From: Hoeflea_A sp965249925
Lineage (GTDB): Bacteria; Pseudomonadota; Alphaproteobacteria; Rhizobiales; Rhizobiaceae
NCBI GenBank assembly: GCA_965249925.1
Contig: OZ252260.1
Span: 6,510,001-6,574,000 of the forward strand
Length of the DNA: 64,000 nucleotides
Direction: 5' to 3'
Under the pieces are notes generated by a model. That model had not been told where the DNA came from, did no database searches, and saw nothing but the letters and a program-made list of their open reading frames with translations. Below are positions 8,315-17,616 of the stretch, in pieces (position 1 is the stretch's first letter; the number at the start of each line of letters is the position of its first letter). The translations under genes were made by a program, and so were the position numbers.

Positions 8315-11254
8315 CTAGCGCGCCACGAAGCAGCTGCCGCCGGCGGCCTTGTACTGATTGCAAAGGGCCGTCGCCTCTGCCCTGGTACCCACAGGAATGC
8401 GGACGCGATAAAACACGCCCTTGTTGGGGATGTCGGCTCGCTGAATGTTGTAGTTTCGCCCGCCGAGGATCGATGCGTAGCGACTGGAAAGATCCTGATA
8501 GGACTGGCGCGCGCCGGCTTCGGAAGGCTGCGACGATATCTGCATACTGTAGTCGCCCGGCCTACCGGCAGATTGGCTGCCCGCCAAATTGCCGCGTTCC
8601 GTGACAGCTTCAACGATATTGACCGGCTGATCGGCCGGCCTTGCGGCGGGCACTGGTGCGTTCGCCTGACCGGCACCGGTGGAAACGGTACCCGTATCGT
8701 TGGCTGTTGCCACCGTCTGAGGCTCGCTGTTCTCGCTTTCGGGCTTCGTTGCTGGCACGGGTAAGGCACCGGTATCGCGGATATTTTCGTCAATCGGAGG
8801 CAGGCTGGACTGCGCGCCCACGGCAGGGACGGTCTCGTTTGTCGGACTATCGGGGGTGGTCGAGGCCGCCTGAGTCTCGGATTGCGTTTGGGTGGTTTCG
8901 GCAGCAGCGTCCGTTGCCGCGGGCGGAGTCTGGACCAGGGAGGTCGACTCGGCAGGCGCCAGCGCGACGGTTTGGTTGGTCGTGCCGGCGCCTTGCCCGG
9001 CATTCGCATTTGTTTCGGTCGACTGCTCGGGGAGCGACGTGCTTATGACACGAGGCGTCTCCGGAAGGTCTCGCGCAACAATCGTTCCATCCGGCTTGAC
9101 CACCAGTGTCCTCACCTTACGGGGTGAAATGCCCGTTGGCTCACCGTTGGTGTCTTCAGCGGCCGGCGCGGCGTTATCAGTGCTGTCGGACGCCGCCAAT
9201 CGTTCTTCCGACTTGACGACGGGCTCGGCAACCTGGTCGCGCCCCTCAAGAGGCAAGGCTTCCGGGTTCAAGGTTCGCTGAACCACGTCGACCGGTTCCT
9301 CCGCGGTCGTCACCAGATTCTGATCTGTCGGTTCCGCGGTACCATTGCCTGCGACACGGTCATAGACCGCAAGATCCTGATTGGGCACGGTCGTACCGCC
9401 CGGGTCCGCCGGTTTCACCTTCACGGGCTCGGTATCGGCAACGATAACCGGTGGCTCACCGCTCGCCGAATCCCCGCCCAAACTGCTGTTCCAAAAATAA
9501 AAGCCCGCGCCGCCGGCAACTGCAACACAAACGACGACAAAGGCCGCTACCAGCCCCCTGCCGCGCGAACGTCCATGGTCGGTCTCTTCGACCCCATCAT
9601 ATTCGGGTACGGAAAGATCGTCGTCGAGATTGAAACCGTCATCCTCAGGTGCACCGTCACGAAGCTCATCAAGAGTTTCCTCGGGCAGGTCGAGTTGCGC
9701 AGTCGCCTTTGGGCTCGTGTGCAGCCCTGTGTCCTCGCCTTGTGCTTGTGGCGTCGCCTCTGGCGGCACCTCCATCAGCGCTTCGACAATGCTCTCACCC
9801 GGCTCACGATGGTCGTCTGCAGACCCGGCCGCCTCCGAAGCAAGTGCTTCAAGTTCCTCTTCGAGCGGCAATCCGAAATTGTCATCCGAGGTCGCGGCAG
9901 GCGCCTTGTCTTCCGAGCGAATGTCCGGAACGTCCAACTCCGCCATGCGCTCCGGTACTTCATCGGATTCGGCAATGCTTGCGGGATCGAACGGCATGTC
10001 CTGTTGCTCGGCAGTGGTGCCCGAAGCCTCAGCCTCAACTTCCGCCATTTCGGCCAGCAGCATGTCGTTGACGTCGTCGAGCTGCTCCTCCAGCGTATCA
10101 TCGAGTGACGCGGTCTTGGGCATCGCTGCCCGAACGTCGTCTTCGAACTTGCGGTAGGCGGAAGCCAGTTCGTCGCTCTCCTCAACAGCCTCGGCGGGCG
10201 GCAATACGGCTTCAACTTCTCGACGCGCGTTTTCTGCGGCCTCAGAGGAAGTGGTGCCGCTTTCCTCCAACGCCGAGAACGCAGCCTCGAGTTCCGCCTC
10301 AAGGCTGGCATGCGAGCCACTCACGGACTGACCGGCGCTTGGCCAAGGATTGCCGTCGGGTGCGGTACTTGGCTTCGGCTCCGACACTGCTTCGGCGGTC
10401 GCGTGGGTTTGCGGCGGAAAATCGGGGGCTGTGCCGATGGCCTCAGCCGCATCCCTGGATTGTTCGGCGGCGGTCGGCTGTGGATCAGACACCCCAGCAT
10501 CCGCACCCGTCACGGTCTGAGAGGCGTCGCTGGAACCACCACTTTGTTCGGCGCCCGGATGGGACGGGCTCGGTTCGTTCGCCGTCTCTACGTTTTCACG
10601 CATGGCGCGCAGGAACTCGGGCAATGGATCAGGTGTCGAATCCGGTTCCACCGACGATGCCGGCTGGACTGGGGAAGCGGAGGCGACTTCCGGGGTCGCC
10701 TGTTGCCCAAGCGGCGGTGCTGCAAACGGATCAGTGGAGGCAGGCAGCGCGGGATCCGTCGTCGCTGGTTGCCCGGTCGGTATTTCGCCGGCGCGTTGTG
10801 CCTCCGAAGTCGTGTGTGAAAAGCCGGTTGGCTCCGACCCGGACGCCGTTTCACGCGACACGGAGGTCTGCGGCACGGGTGCAGCCGCCGGGGGTGTGTT
10901 TGACGACTGGATCGTGGACGGTTGAGGCGGCAGATCTACGGGCTCTTCAACGCCGATGTCCAACTCGCGCAGCAATTCGGTTTCCAGATCAAGCCCCTCG
11001 TCAACTCGGGGCTCCGGCAAGGGTTGTAACGGCGACTGTTGTGGCAAGTCCTGCGGCCTCTCCGAGGACATGCCCGGCACGGGCGATGGTGGCTCTTCCG
11101 GCGATTGAGCGGCCGCAGCTTGTTCGGCCTCATGCTTCGGCGGCTTATCGTCCTTATCGTATCCGACGATGCGGGCCAGCTCGGCGAATGGATCGTCGTC
11201 CTTCGGATCCGGTTCAGCCGGTCGGCGCGGATTCTTGAATTCGTTATCGGCCAT
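8315..11254 (-). CDS. Large SPOR-domain membrane protein with acidic disordered N-terminus
   Basis: A 979-residue protein. Residues 1 to about 565 are low complexity and rich in Glu, Asp, Ala, Pro, Ser and Thr. One membrane segment (about 568-589, VAAFVVVCVAVAGGAGFYF) follows a short basic stretch. A second Pro/Thr-rich linker leads to a C-terminal SPOR domain (about 903-979) that should bind denuded septal peptidoglycan. The topology predicts a cytoplasmic acidic region and a periplasmic SPOR domain, which suggests a role in cell division. The position between argS and nagZ is typical for Hyphomicrobiales SPOR proteins. The ATG at 11254 is preferred over an upstream in-frame start. Confidence 0.85.
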   Translation of the reverse strand: MADNEFKNPRRPAEPDPKDDDPFAELARIVGYDKDDKPPKHEAEQAAAAQSPEEPPSPVPGMSSERPQDLPQQSPLQPLPEPRVDEGLDLETELLRELDIGVEEPVDLPPQPSTIQSSNTPPAAAPVPQTSVSRETASGSEPTGFSHTTSEAQRAGEIPTGQPATTDPALPASTDPFAAPPLGQQATPEVASASPVQPASSVEPDSTPDPLPEFLRAMRENVETANEPSPSHPGAEQSGGSSDASQTVTGADAGVSDPQPTAAEQSRDAAEAIGTAPDFPPQTHATAEAVSEPKPSTAPDGNPWPSAGQSVSGSHASLEAELEAAFSALEESGTTSSEAAENARREVEAVLPPAEAVEESDELASAYRKFEDDVRAAMPKTASLDDTLEEQLDDVNDMLLAEMAEVEAEASGTTAEQQDMPFDPASIAESDEVPERMAELDVPDIRSEDKAPAATSDDNFGLPLEEELEALASEAAGSADDHREPGESIVEALMEVPPEATPQAQGEDTGLHTSPKATAQLDLPEETLDELRDGAPEDDGFNLDDDLSVPEYDGVEETDHGRSRGRGLVAAFVVVCVAVAGGAGFYFWNSSLGGDSASGEPPVIVADTEPVKVKPADPGGTTVPNQDLAVYDRVAGNGTAEPTDQNLVTTAEEPVDVVQRTLNPEALPLEGRDQVAEPVVKSEERLAASDSTDNAAPAAEDTNGEPTGISPRKVRTLVVKPDGTIVARDLPETPRVISTSLPEQSTETNANAGQGAGTTNQTVALAPAESTSLVQTPPAATDAAAETTQTQSETQAASTTPDSPTNETVPAVGAQSSLPPIDENIRDTGALPVPATKPESENSEPQTVATANDTGTVSTGAGQANAPVPAARPADQPVNIVEAVTERGNLAGSQSAGRPGDYSMQISSQPSEAGARQSYQDLSSRYASILGGRNYNIQRADIPNKGVFYRVRIPVGTRAEATALCNQYKAAGGSCFVAR

Positions 11255-11317
11255 ACGGTTCACTCGCCTGCATACAGCATTAAAACATGCCAATACATTG
11301 TGGGCAAAAGGTGACGT

Positions 11318-13078
11318 TTAGCGCATCTCCAACGGCGCCTCGGTGCCCGTGATGGTCAGTCCCGACTTCAAAACTGATGCAACAGCTTTGACGAGCCCAA
11401 GCCTGGCCAGGCTCAATTCTGGTTTTTTATGATTAACAAACCGTAACTGCTCGAAATCCTTACCTTTATTCCAATGGGCATGGAACGCACTTGCAACCTC
11501 ATAAAGGTAGAACGCCACCCGGTGTGGCTCATGCGTTGTCGCTGCGGCTTCCAGGACTCGTGGATACTCCGCCAGCTTGGCCACCAGTTGCAACTCGCTC
11601 TCGTCGGAGATGCGGTCTTGCACCATCTGCGCCAGATCGACCGAATCAATGTCGATATCCGGCATGGATTCCCGGGCCTGCCGAAAGACCGAATGACAGC
11701 GCGCGTGCGCGTATTGGACGTAGAATACCGGATTGTCCTTGGATTGCTCGGTGACTTTGGCGAAATCGAAATCGAGCGGTTCACTGTTCTTTCGGTAGAG
11801 CATCATGAAGCGGACGGGATCGCGGCCCACTTCGTCCACCACATCGCGCAGTGTGACGAAATCGCCCGCCCGTTTCGACATTCGAACGGGCTGCCCGTCA
11901 CGGAACAGCTTCACCAACTGGCACAACAATACGGTAAGTTTCGCCTCGCCGCCGGACACCGCCCTGGCCACCGCTTCCAGCCGCTTCACATACCCGCCAT
12001 GGTCGGCCCCCAGGACGTAAATCATCTCCTCGAAACCACGTTCATATTTGTCGTGAAAATAGGCGACGTCCGCAGCGAAATAGGTATACGAACCGTCAGA
12101 TTTGATCAGGGCGCGATCCTGGTCATCACCGACGGCCGTCGACTTGAACAGAATCTGCTCGCGATCCTCCCAGTCATCCGGAAGCTGACCTTTTGGCGGT
12201 GGCAGTTTGCCTTTGTAGACATGGCCTTTGAACGTTAAATCGTTGATGGCTTCGCGGATCGGTTTGCCGCCATTGGCGTGCAGGTCGCGTTCTGAGAAGA
12301 ACACATCGTGTCTTATGTTCAAAGCGGCCAGGTCGTCCCGGATCATCGCCATCATCGCGTCGATCACCCGATCCCGAATGATCTCCAGGCGTTGCTCCTC
12401 ACCCATGGCGCGCAGTTGCGGGCCGAACTCCTCGACCAGCGCCTGACCAACCGGAACAAGGTAATCCCCCGGGTAAAGCCCTTGCGGGATATCACCGATC
12501 TTCTCGCCGAGGGCTTCGCGATACCGCAGATAGGCAGACTGCGCGAGCACATCGATCTGTGCGCCGGCGTCGTTGATATAATACTCGCGGGTCACGTCGT
12601 AGCCGACATAATCGAGCATATTGGCGAGGGAGTCGCCGACCACGGCACCGCGGCAATGACCCACATGCATCGGTCCCGTCGGATTGGCCGAAACGTATTC
12701 AACATTGACCTTCCGGCCAGCGCCCAGATGACCGCGGCCAAAATCCTCGCCGGCGGTGAGGATCGACGCTAGCACCCGTTGCCAGTAGTTCCGGGACAGT
12801 TTCATGTTGATGAAACCCGGGCCGGCAACCGAGACTTGCTCGATATCCGGATCGCCTTCCAACATCCTGCAGACCTCTTCGGCAAGCGCACGCGGATTGG
12901 TGCCCAGCGGCTTGGCCAGGACCATGGCGGCATTGGTCGCAACGTCACCGTGACTGGAGTCTCGCGGTGGCTCCACGCCGACGCGCTCGAAGCTGATCTC
13001 CTGGCCGAGCGCTTTCACACGGTCGAGCCTTTTCAACGCGTCCACAACACGTGCCTGGAAATCTTTGAAAAGATTCAT
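11318..13078 (-). CDS. argS: Arginyl-tRNA synthetase
   Basis: Class I synthetase that charges tRNA-Arg. The 586-residue protein begins MNLFKDFQARVVDALKRL, has the N-terminal additional domain, the HIGH-type motif in NPTGPMHVGHCRGAVVGD, a KMSKS-like site in PVRMSKRAGDFVTLRD, and a C-terminal anticodon-binding domain ending TGTEAPLEMR. The inner ATG at 13078 is chosen because a GGAAAGAAAG ribosome binding site precedes it; the longer frame adds 18 unlikely residues. It is followed by the SPOR protein gene 63 bases on. Confidence 0.97.
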   Translation of the reverse strand: MNLFKDFQARVVDALKRLDRVKALGQEISFERVGVEPPRDSSHGDVATNAAMVLAKPLGTNPRALAEEVCRMLEGDPDIEQVSVAGPGFINMKLSRNYWQRVLASILTAGEDFGRGHLGAGRKVNVEYVSANPTGPMHVGHCRGAVVGDSLANMLDYVGYDVTREYYINDAGAQIDVLAQSAYLRYREALGEKIGDIPQGLYPGDYLVPVGQALVEEFGPQLRAMGEEQRLEIIRDRVIDAMMAMIRDDLAALNIRHDVFFSERDLHANGGKPIREAINDLTFKGHVYKGKLPPPKGQLPDDWEDREQILFKSTAVGDDQDRALIKSDGSYTYFAADVAYFHDKYERGFEEMIYVLGADHGGYVKRLEAVARAVSGGEAKLTVLLCQLVKLFRDGQPVRMSKRAGDFVTLRDVVDEVGRDPVRFMMLYRKNSEPLDFDFAKVTEQSKDNPVFYVQYAHARCHSVFRQARESMPDIDIDSVDLAQMVQDRISDESELQLVAKLAEYPRVLEAAATTHEPHRVAFYLYEVASAFHAHWNKGKDFEQLRFVNHKKPELSLARLGLVKAVASVLKSGLTITGTEAPLEMR

Positions 13079-13146
13079 TTCTTTCTTTCCGGAAGGACTG
13101 ATTGCCGAGGTGTAAGTGTACCGGCCCGGCAAGAGTTGCAGGCTGA

Positions 13147-14361
13147 CTAGCGCAAATCAGGGGTGCGGTCAAACAAGCTGCGATGCTGCTCGACCGCAAA
13201 CGTGTCGGTCATGCCGGCCAGATAATCGGCAACCCGGCGGGCCAATCCAGCTGAATCAAGGTTGGCGGCATCGTCCGCCCACGCTTCACCCATCAATTCA
13301 GGCCGCTGCAGATAGGCCAAGAAGAGCTCACGGACGATCGTGGCGGCGCGTTCGCGGACGCGCATGACCTCCGGATGCCGATAGAGATTCGCATAGAGAA
13401 ACGATTTGATGCTCGCATCGGCCTGCGCCATCGATTCTGAAAATGCTGCCGTTGCATGCCCTGCGTTCCGCAAATCATCGGCGCTCCGTGGTTCGACCGC
13501 CGCAATCGCAGCTTGAGCGTTGGCAATGACGTCCTCGACCATGGCGGTGATCTGCCGTCGCATGATCTCGTGAATCATACGGGCCGGTTCCAGCTGCGGA
13601 TAACAGGAGCGCACCTCGCTCAAAAGCATGCTGAGGAACGGTACCTCTTCCAGCATGTCGATGGTCAGCAGACCGCCGCGCAATCCGTCGTCGATGTCGT
13701 GGGTGTTATAGGCGATGTCGTCGGCAATCGCCGCGACCTGCGCCTCGAGGCTGGCAAACAGCGATAGCTGCAAATCCTGAATGGCATTGTAATCGGCTAT
13801 CGGTCGCGGCACCGGCCCTTTCAATCCGTTGCCTTGCCCGTCGACGAGCGGGCCGTTGTGCTTGACCAGACCCTCCAGACACTCCCATGTCAGGTTGAGC
13901 CCATCGAATGTCGGATAACGCCGCTCCAGTTGCGTAACGATGCGCAGCGATTGCGCGTTGTGGTCGAAGCCGCCTTCCGCTTCGAGCAGGGAGGCGAGCA
14001 CCTCCTCGCCCGTGTGGCCAAACGGCGTGTGGCCGAAATCATGGACCAGCGCGATGGCTTCCGCCAGATCCTCGTCGACACGCAACGCCCGGGCCAGCGC
14101 ACGGGCGATCTGCGCCACCTCAATGGTATGGGTCAGTCGCGTGCGGAAATGATCGCCCTCATGGGCGATGAACACCTGTGTCTTGTGCTTGAGACGGCGA
14201 AACGCCGTACTGTGGATGATACGGTCACGGTCTCTCTGGAATTCGGACCGGGTACGGCTTGGCGCCTCCGCATGCAGGCGGCCGCGACTCGCCTGCGGAT
14301 TGCATGCCCACGGCGCATGGTTTCCGGACCCGAAGCCAAGCTTCTCCTCGTCGAGTTCCAT
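13147..14361 (-). CDS. dgt: Deoxyguanosinetriphosphate triphosphohydrolase-like protein
   Basis: HD-superfamily dNTP triphosphohydrolase that removes triphosphate from deoxynucleotides and helps balance dNTP pools. The 404-residue protein has FQRDRDRIIHSTAFRRLKHK at 41-60, a conserved His in RLTHTIEVAQ (H78), and the HD pair in LVHDFGHTPFGHTGEE (H107, D108). Length matches the short Dgt-like class found in alphaproteobacteria. It is divergent from erpA, with a 104-base shared control region. Confidence 0.93.
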   Translation of the reverse strand: MELDEEKLGFGSGNHAPWACNPQASRGRLHAEAPSRTRSEFQRDRDRIIHSTAFRRLKHKTQVFIAHEGDHFRTRLTHTIEVAQIARALARALRVDEDLAEAIALVHDFGHTPFGHTGEEVLASLLEAEGGFDHNAQSLRIVTQLERRYPTFDGLNLTWECLEGLVKHNGPLVDGQGNGLKGPVPRPIADYNAIQDLQLSLFASLEAQVAAIADDIAYNTHDIDDGLRGGLLTIDMLEEVPFLSMLLSEVRSCYPQLEPARMIHEIMRRQITAMVEDVIANAQAAIAAVEPRSADDLRNAGHATAAFSESMAQADASIKSFLYANLYRHPEVMRVRERAATIVRELFLAYLQRPELMGEAWADDAANLDSAGLARRVADYLAGMTDTFAVEQHRSLFDRTPDLR

Positions 14362-14465
14362 GGCATCGCCTTCCCCGTTGACGCCGCCTGTCGATATTCA
14401 TACCTATAGGGCAATCGTACGAAATCAAAATCTCTCCGGATCTTGACCCCGGGCAGGAGGTTGCA

Positions 14466-14798
14466 ATGGCAAACCATGACGTGACTTTATCGGACGCTGC
14501 GGCTCGGCGGATTGCCGACATTTTGGCAACGGAAAGCGGCAAAACGGCATTACGGGTATCGGTCGAAGGCGGCGGTTGTTCAGGTTTCTCTTACAAGTTC
14601 GACCTGGCCGAAGATGCCGAGGACGACGATATCGTGCTCGAAAAAGGCCAGGCCCGGGTGCTTATCGATTCGCTGTCACTGGTCTATATGGGCGGATCGG
14701 AAATCGATTTCGTCGACAACCTGATGGGACAGTCGTTTCAGATCAACAACCCGAACGCTGTCGCTTCCTGCGGCTGCGGCACCAGCTTCACGATCTAA
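14466..14798 (+). CDS. erpA: Iron-sulfur cluster insertion protein ErpA (A-type carrier)
   Basis: A-type carrier that delivers Fe-S clusters to target enzymes. The 110-residue protein has the three conserved cysteines: C38 in EGGGCSGFSY and C102/C104 in ASCGCGTSF. A strong ribosome binding site (GGCAGGAGG) precedes the ATG. It is divergent from dgt and followed closely by xth, an arrangement common in Hyphomicrobiales. The family members ErpA, IscA and SufA are hard to tell apart by eye; ErpA is favoured by the absence of suf/isc genes nearby. Confidence 0.92.
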   Translation: MANHDVTLSDAAARRIADILATESGKTALRVSVEGGGCSGFSYKFDLAEDAEDDDIVLEKGQARVLIDSLSLVYMGGSEIDFVDNLMGQSFQINNPNAVASCGCGTSFTI

Positions 14799-14807
14799 CG
14801 GCAGTTG

Positions 14808-15641
<834 letters not shown>

Positions 15642-15725
15642 CCCGCCTGCTTAACCGCGTCGCCCGCGTCTTGCGATGACCTCAATTCCAGTGCATCATG
15701 CCGCATCGTCAATTGGGATTGTGAC

Positions 15726-16007
15726 GTGAAGCAGCGCCCGTGCATCAGGATCGCCGCCTTAAGCATTTCGGCTTTCATGGCCGTCGGCGGATCGATCATC
15801 GGACCGGCAAACGCCGGCGAAAACATCAACTGTTCTTGCGTCGCCAACGGACAGCGGGTCGAGATCGGACGCCTTTTCTGCATCAGGACCGCGTCAGGCA
15901 AGCAGTTCTTGGCCCGTTGCGAACGCGTCTTGAACAACACATCCTGGAAACGTGTGGGCGACGAGTGTCCGACGGCGCAGAACGACGATGCACTGCCGTT
16001 CGGGTAG
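15726..16007 (+). CDS. Small secreted hypothetical protein, Cys-containing
   Basis: A 93-residue protein with a clear signal peptide (hydrophobic core IAALSISAFMAVGGSIIGP, likely cut after ANA). The mature part is about 60 residues with five cysteines (CSC, FC, RC, EC), so it is probably disulfide-bonded in the periplasm. It starts with GTG at 15726. Function unknown. It is transcribed away from xth after an 84-base gap and converges on the oxygenase operon. Confidence 0.7.
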   Translation: MKQRPCIRIAALSISAFMAVGGSIIGPANAGENINCSCVANGQRVEIGRLFCIRTASGKQFLARCERVLNNTSWKRVGDECPTAQNDDALPFG

Positions 16008-16029
16008 CTGACACAATCACTTCAGGTGC

Positions 16030-16647
16030 TCAAACACCACGCTGCCGAGCCTTCTCCGTATCCACGAGCGGTCGATCTTCGCCGCCGACCACGACCGGAT
16101 CATAGGGTTCGCGTGCAAACACCCGCCGCACCATCGGCGCAAAAAACTCCAGTGGCAGCGTGTCATAGTCTGGATCGAAGCTGGCTTGATCCCAGCGTTC
16201 GCAGAACGTTGCGCAATCGTCAAAATATGCATGGCCACGATGGCGTTCGCGCTTGTGACGATCGGCGCCAACGTGGTGACCGTAATAAAGCATCTGAAAG
16301 TCGCCGTGCTTTTCAACCACCCATCGGCATTGCTCTCTGACGAAAGGTTTGAGGATGGCTGCCGCGTATTCGTCGTGATTGTACGGCGCGAAAATGTCGC
16401 CGATATCGTGGAGCAGCGCAGACACAACCCAGTCGATATCCGCGCCGTCCCGCCAGGCGCGCGTCGCCGATTGCAGAGAGTGACCGAGCCGCGTGACCTG
16501 GTAGCCTGACAGACTTTCATCGAGGTCTTGCAGCGCCCGCAACAACCTGTCGGCGGTTCCCCGCGTGTAGGCAATTTCGTGCTCGGTCAGGAAGGCATAT
16601 TCTTCTCTGCTGCCATCTTTCATCTGCTTGAAGCGTACACGGTCCAT
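16030..16647 (-). CDS. HD-domain oxygenase, PhnZ/TmpB-like
   Basis: A 205-residue HD-domain protein. The stretch LGHSLQSATRAWRDGADIDW leading into SALLHDIGD follows the PhnZ pattern, in which a His 24 residues before the HD pair binds a second iron. Candidate metal ligands are H56, H80, D81, H91, H114 and D153, which would make a mixed-valent di-iron oxygenase site rather than a phosphohydrolase. PhnZ and TmpB cleave 1-hydroxyphosphonates oxidatively, releasing phosphate. The gene lies 21 bases after a PhyH-type dioxygenase on the same strand, the same pairing as phnY-phnZ and tmpA-tmpB. The ribosome binding site is GGAGG. The substrate is inferred; another hydroxylated compound is possible. 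Confidence 0.75.
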   Translation of the reverse strand: MDRVRFKQMKDGSREEYAFLTEHEIAYTRGTADRLLRALQDLDESLSGYQVTRLGHSLQSATRAWRDGADIDWVVSALLHDIGDIFAPYNHDEYAAAILKPFVREQCRWVVEKHGDFQMLYYGHHVGADRHKRERHRGHAYFDDCATFCERWDQASFDPDYDTLPLEFFAPMVRRVFAREPYDPVVVGGEDRPLVDTEKARQRGV

Positions 16648-16668
16648 AGAACTGCCTCCGGTCCGCCA

Positions 16669-17514
16669 TTATTGATAGAGCGCAACGGTTCTGGCACCGG
16701 CAGCCAGCGCCTTTGCCTGATCCTTGCGGATCTCGTCGTAAAGCGCCAGGCTCTCCGGCGCAAACAGCGCCGTCGGAGGCGCATAGTTGATGAAATGCCC
16801 GGACCTGTCGACCCCACGGGCCAGCATCGCATAGTCGCGTTCGGCGACCCTCTGCTGCACGTTCGGATTGATGTAGCGGATAGCAAAACCGATCCGCCGG
16901 TCCGACGATCGATTCGGTCCGGACCCATGGATCGTCAGCCCGTGGTGCAAGGACATCTCACCCGGTTGCAATGGGACTGGCGTCCGATCCGCCGCCTCGA
17001 CATCGACGACCACTTCCTGGCCGCGCGACAGGAGATTGGTCTCGGAGAAAGTATCCGCGTGCGGAAGAATTGGGTTTTGGTGGCTGCCGCGGACAAATTC
17101 CATACAGCCGGAGGCCACCGTCGCCGGCGATAGCGCCACCCATGCCGTAACTTGGTCGGAAGTGTCGCCGAATCCCCAGTAGGTCAAATCCTGATGCATC
17201 GAAACCACCTGCTCGCTATGCGGTTCCTTGATCAGGAATTCCGCGGACCAGATCAAGATGTCCATTCCCAGGATCCCTTCCACGGCATCGAGTATCGCCG
17301 GATGCATGGCCAGCCGTGCGGCAAAGGGCATGACGCAATGAGCATTGACCCGCTTATACTGAAGCAGCGGACGTGGAAGGCCGGCGTTTAAAAAGCCGAC
17401 TTCCATACGCTCCAGTTCGTGCCGGTAAAGGAGCGCCTCCTGCTTCGAAAACACTCGAAGCGGAAACAGAAATCCGTCATGCCAATAGGCATCCAGCTGC
17501 GCCTGTTCCAGCAT
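16669..17514 (-). CDS. Phytanoyl-CoA dioxygenase family protein, PhnY/TmpA-like
   Basis: A 281-residue Fe(II)/2-oxoglutarate oxygenase of the PhyH family. The facial triad is visible as H107 and D109 (VSMHQDLTYWG) and H196 (TIHGSGPNRSSDRR), with R206 or R207 for 2-oxoglutarate. In PhnY and TmpA this fold hydroxylates the carbon next to phosphorus, giving the substrate for the HD oxygenase. The downstream HD gene and divergent LysR regulator support an operon with that role. The start at 17514 is chosen for its GAGGAGG ribosome binding site; an in-frame start eight codons upstream is weaker. Confidence 0.8.
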   Translation of the reverse strand: MLEQAQLDAYWHDGFLFPLRVFSKQEALLYRHELERMEVGFLNAGLPRPLLQYKRVNAHCVMPFAARLAMHPAILDAVEGILGMDILIWSAEFLIKEPHSEQVVSMHQDLTYWGFGDTSDQVTAWVALSPATVASGCMEFVRGSHQNPILPHADTFSETNLLSRGQEVVVDVEAADRTPVPLQPGEMSLHHGLTIHGSGPNRSSDRRIGFAIRYINPNVQQRVAERDYAMLARGVDRSGHFINYAPPTALFAPESLALYDEIRKDQAKALAAGARTVALYQ

Positions 17515-17593
17515 GGAATCCTCCTCGTCCAAAGCCACGTCAGGATAGCGGAACCGCCTGTAACCACAGCACGAATTCGCTTGCCCCTGAGAC

Positions 17594-17606
17594 TAAGAAA
17601 AACTTA
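17594..17606. promoter_or_regulatory. Candidate LysR-type operator (T-N11-A dyad)
   Basis: The sequence TAAGAAAAACTTA is a perfect TAAG/CTTA dyad around five A residues and fits the T-N11-A rule of LysR-type binding sites. It lies in the 102-base gap between the divergent dioxygenase and LysR genes, 11 bases before the LysR start codon. This is a usual place for autorepression combined with activation of the divergent operon. Confidence 0.5.
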
Positions 17607-17616
17607 TGCTCCCCCT

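Noticed and set aside
8275..9009. N-terminal extension of the NagZ frame
   Set aside because: The extension overlaps the SPOR gene in another frame and is a Pro/Arg-rich shadow; NagZ begins normally at 8274.
10105..11238. 377-codon plus-strand frame opposite the SPOR gene
   Set aside because: Antisense to a low-complexity coding region; Arg-rich composition and no domain.
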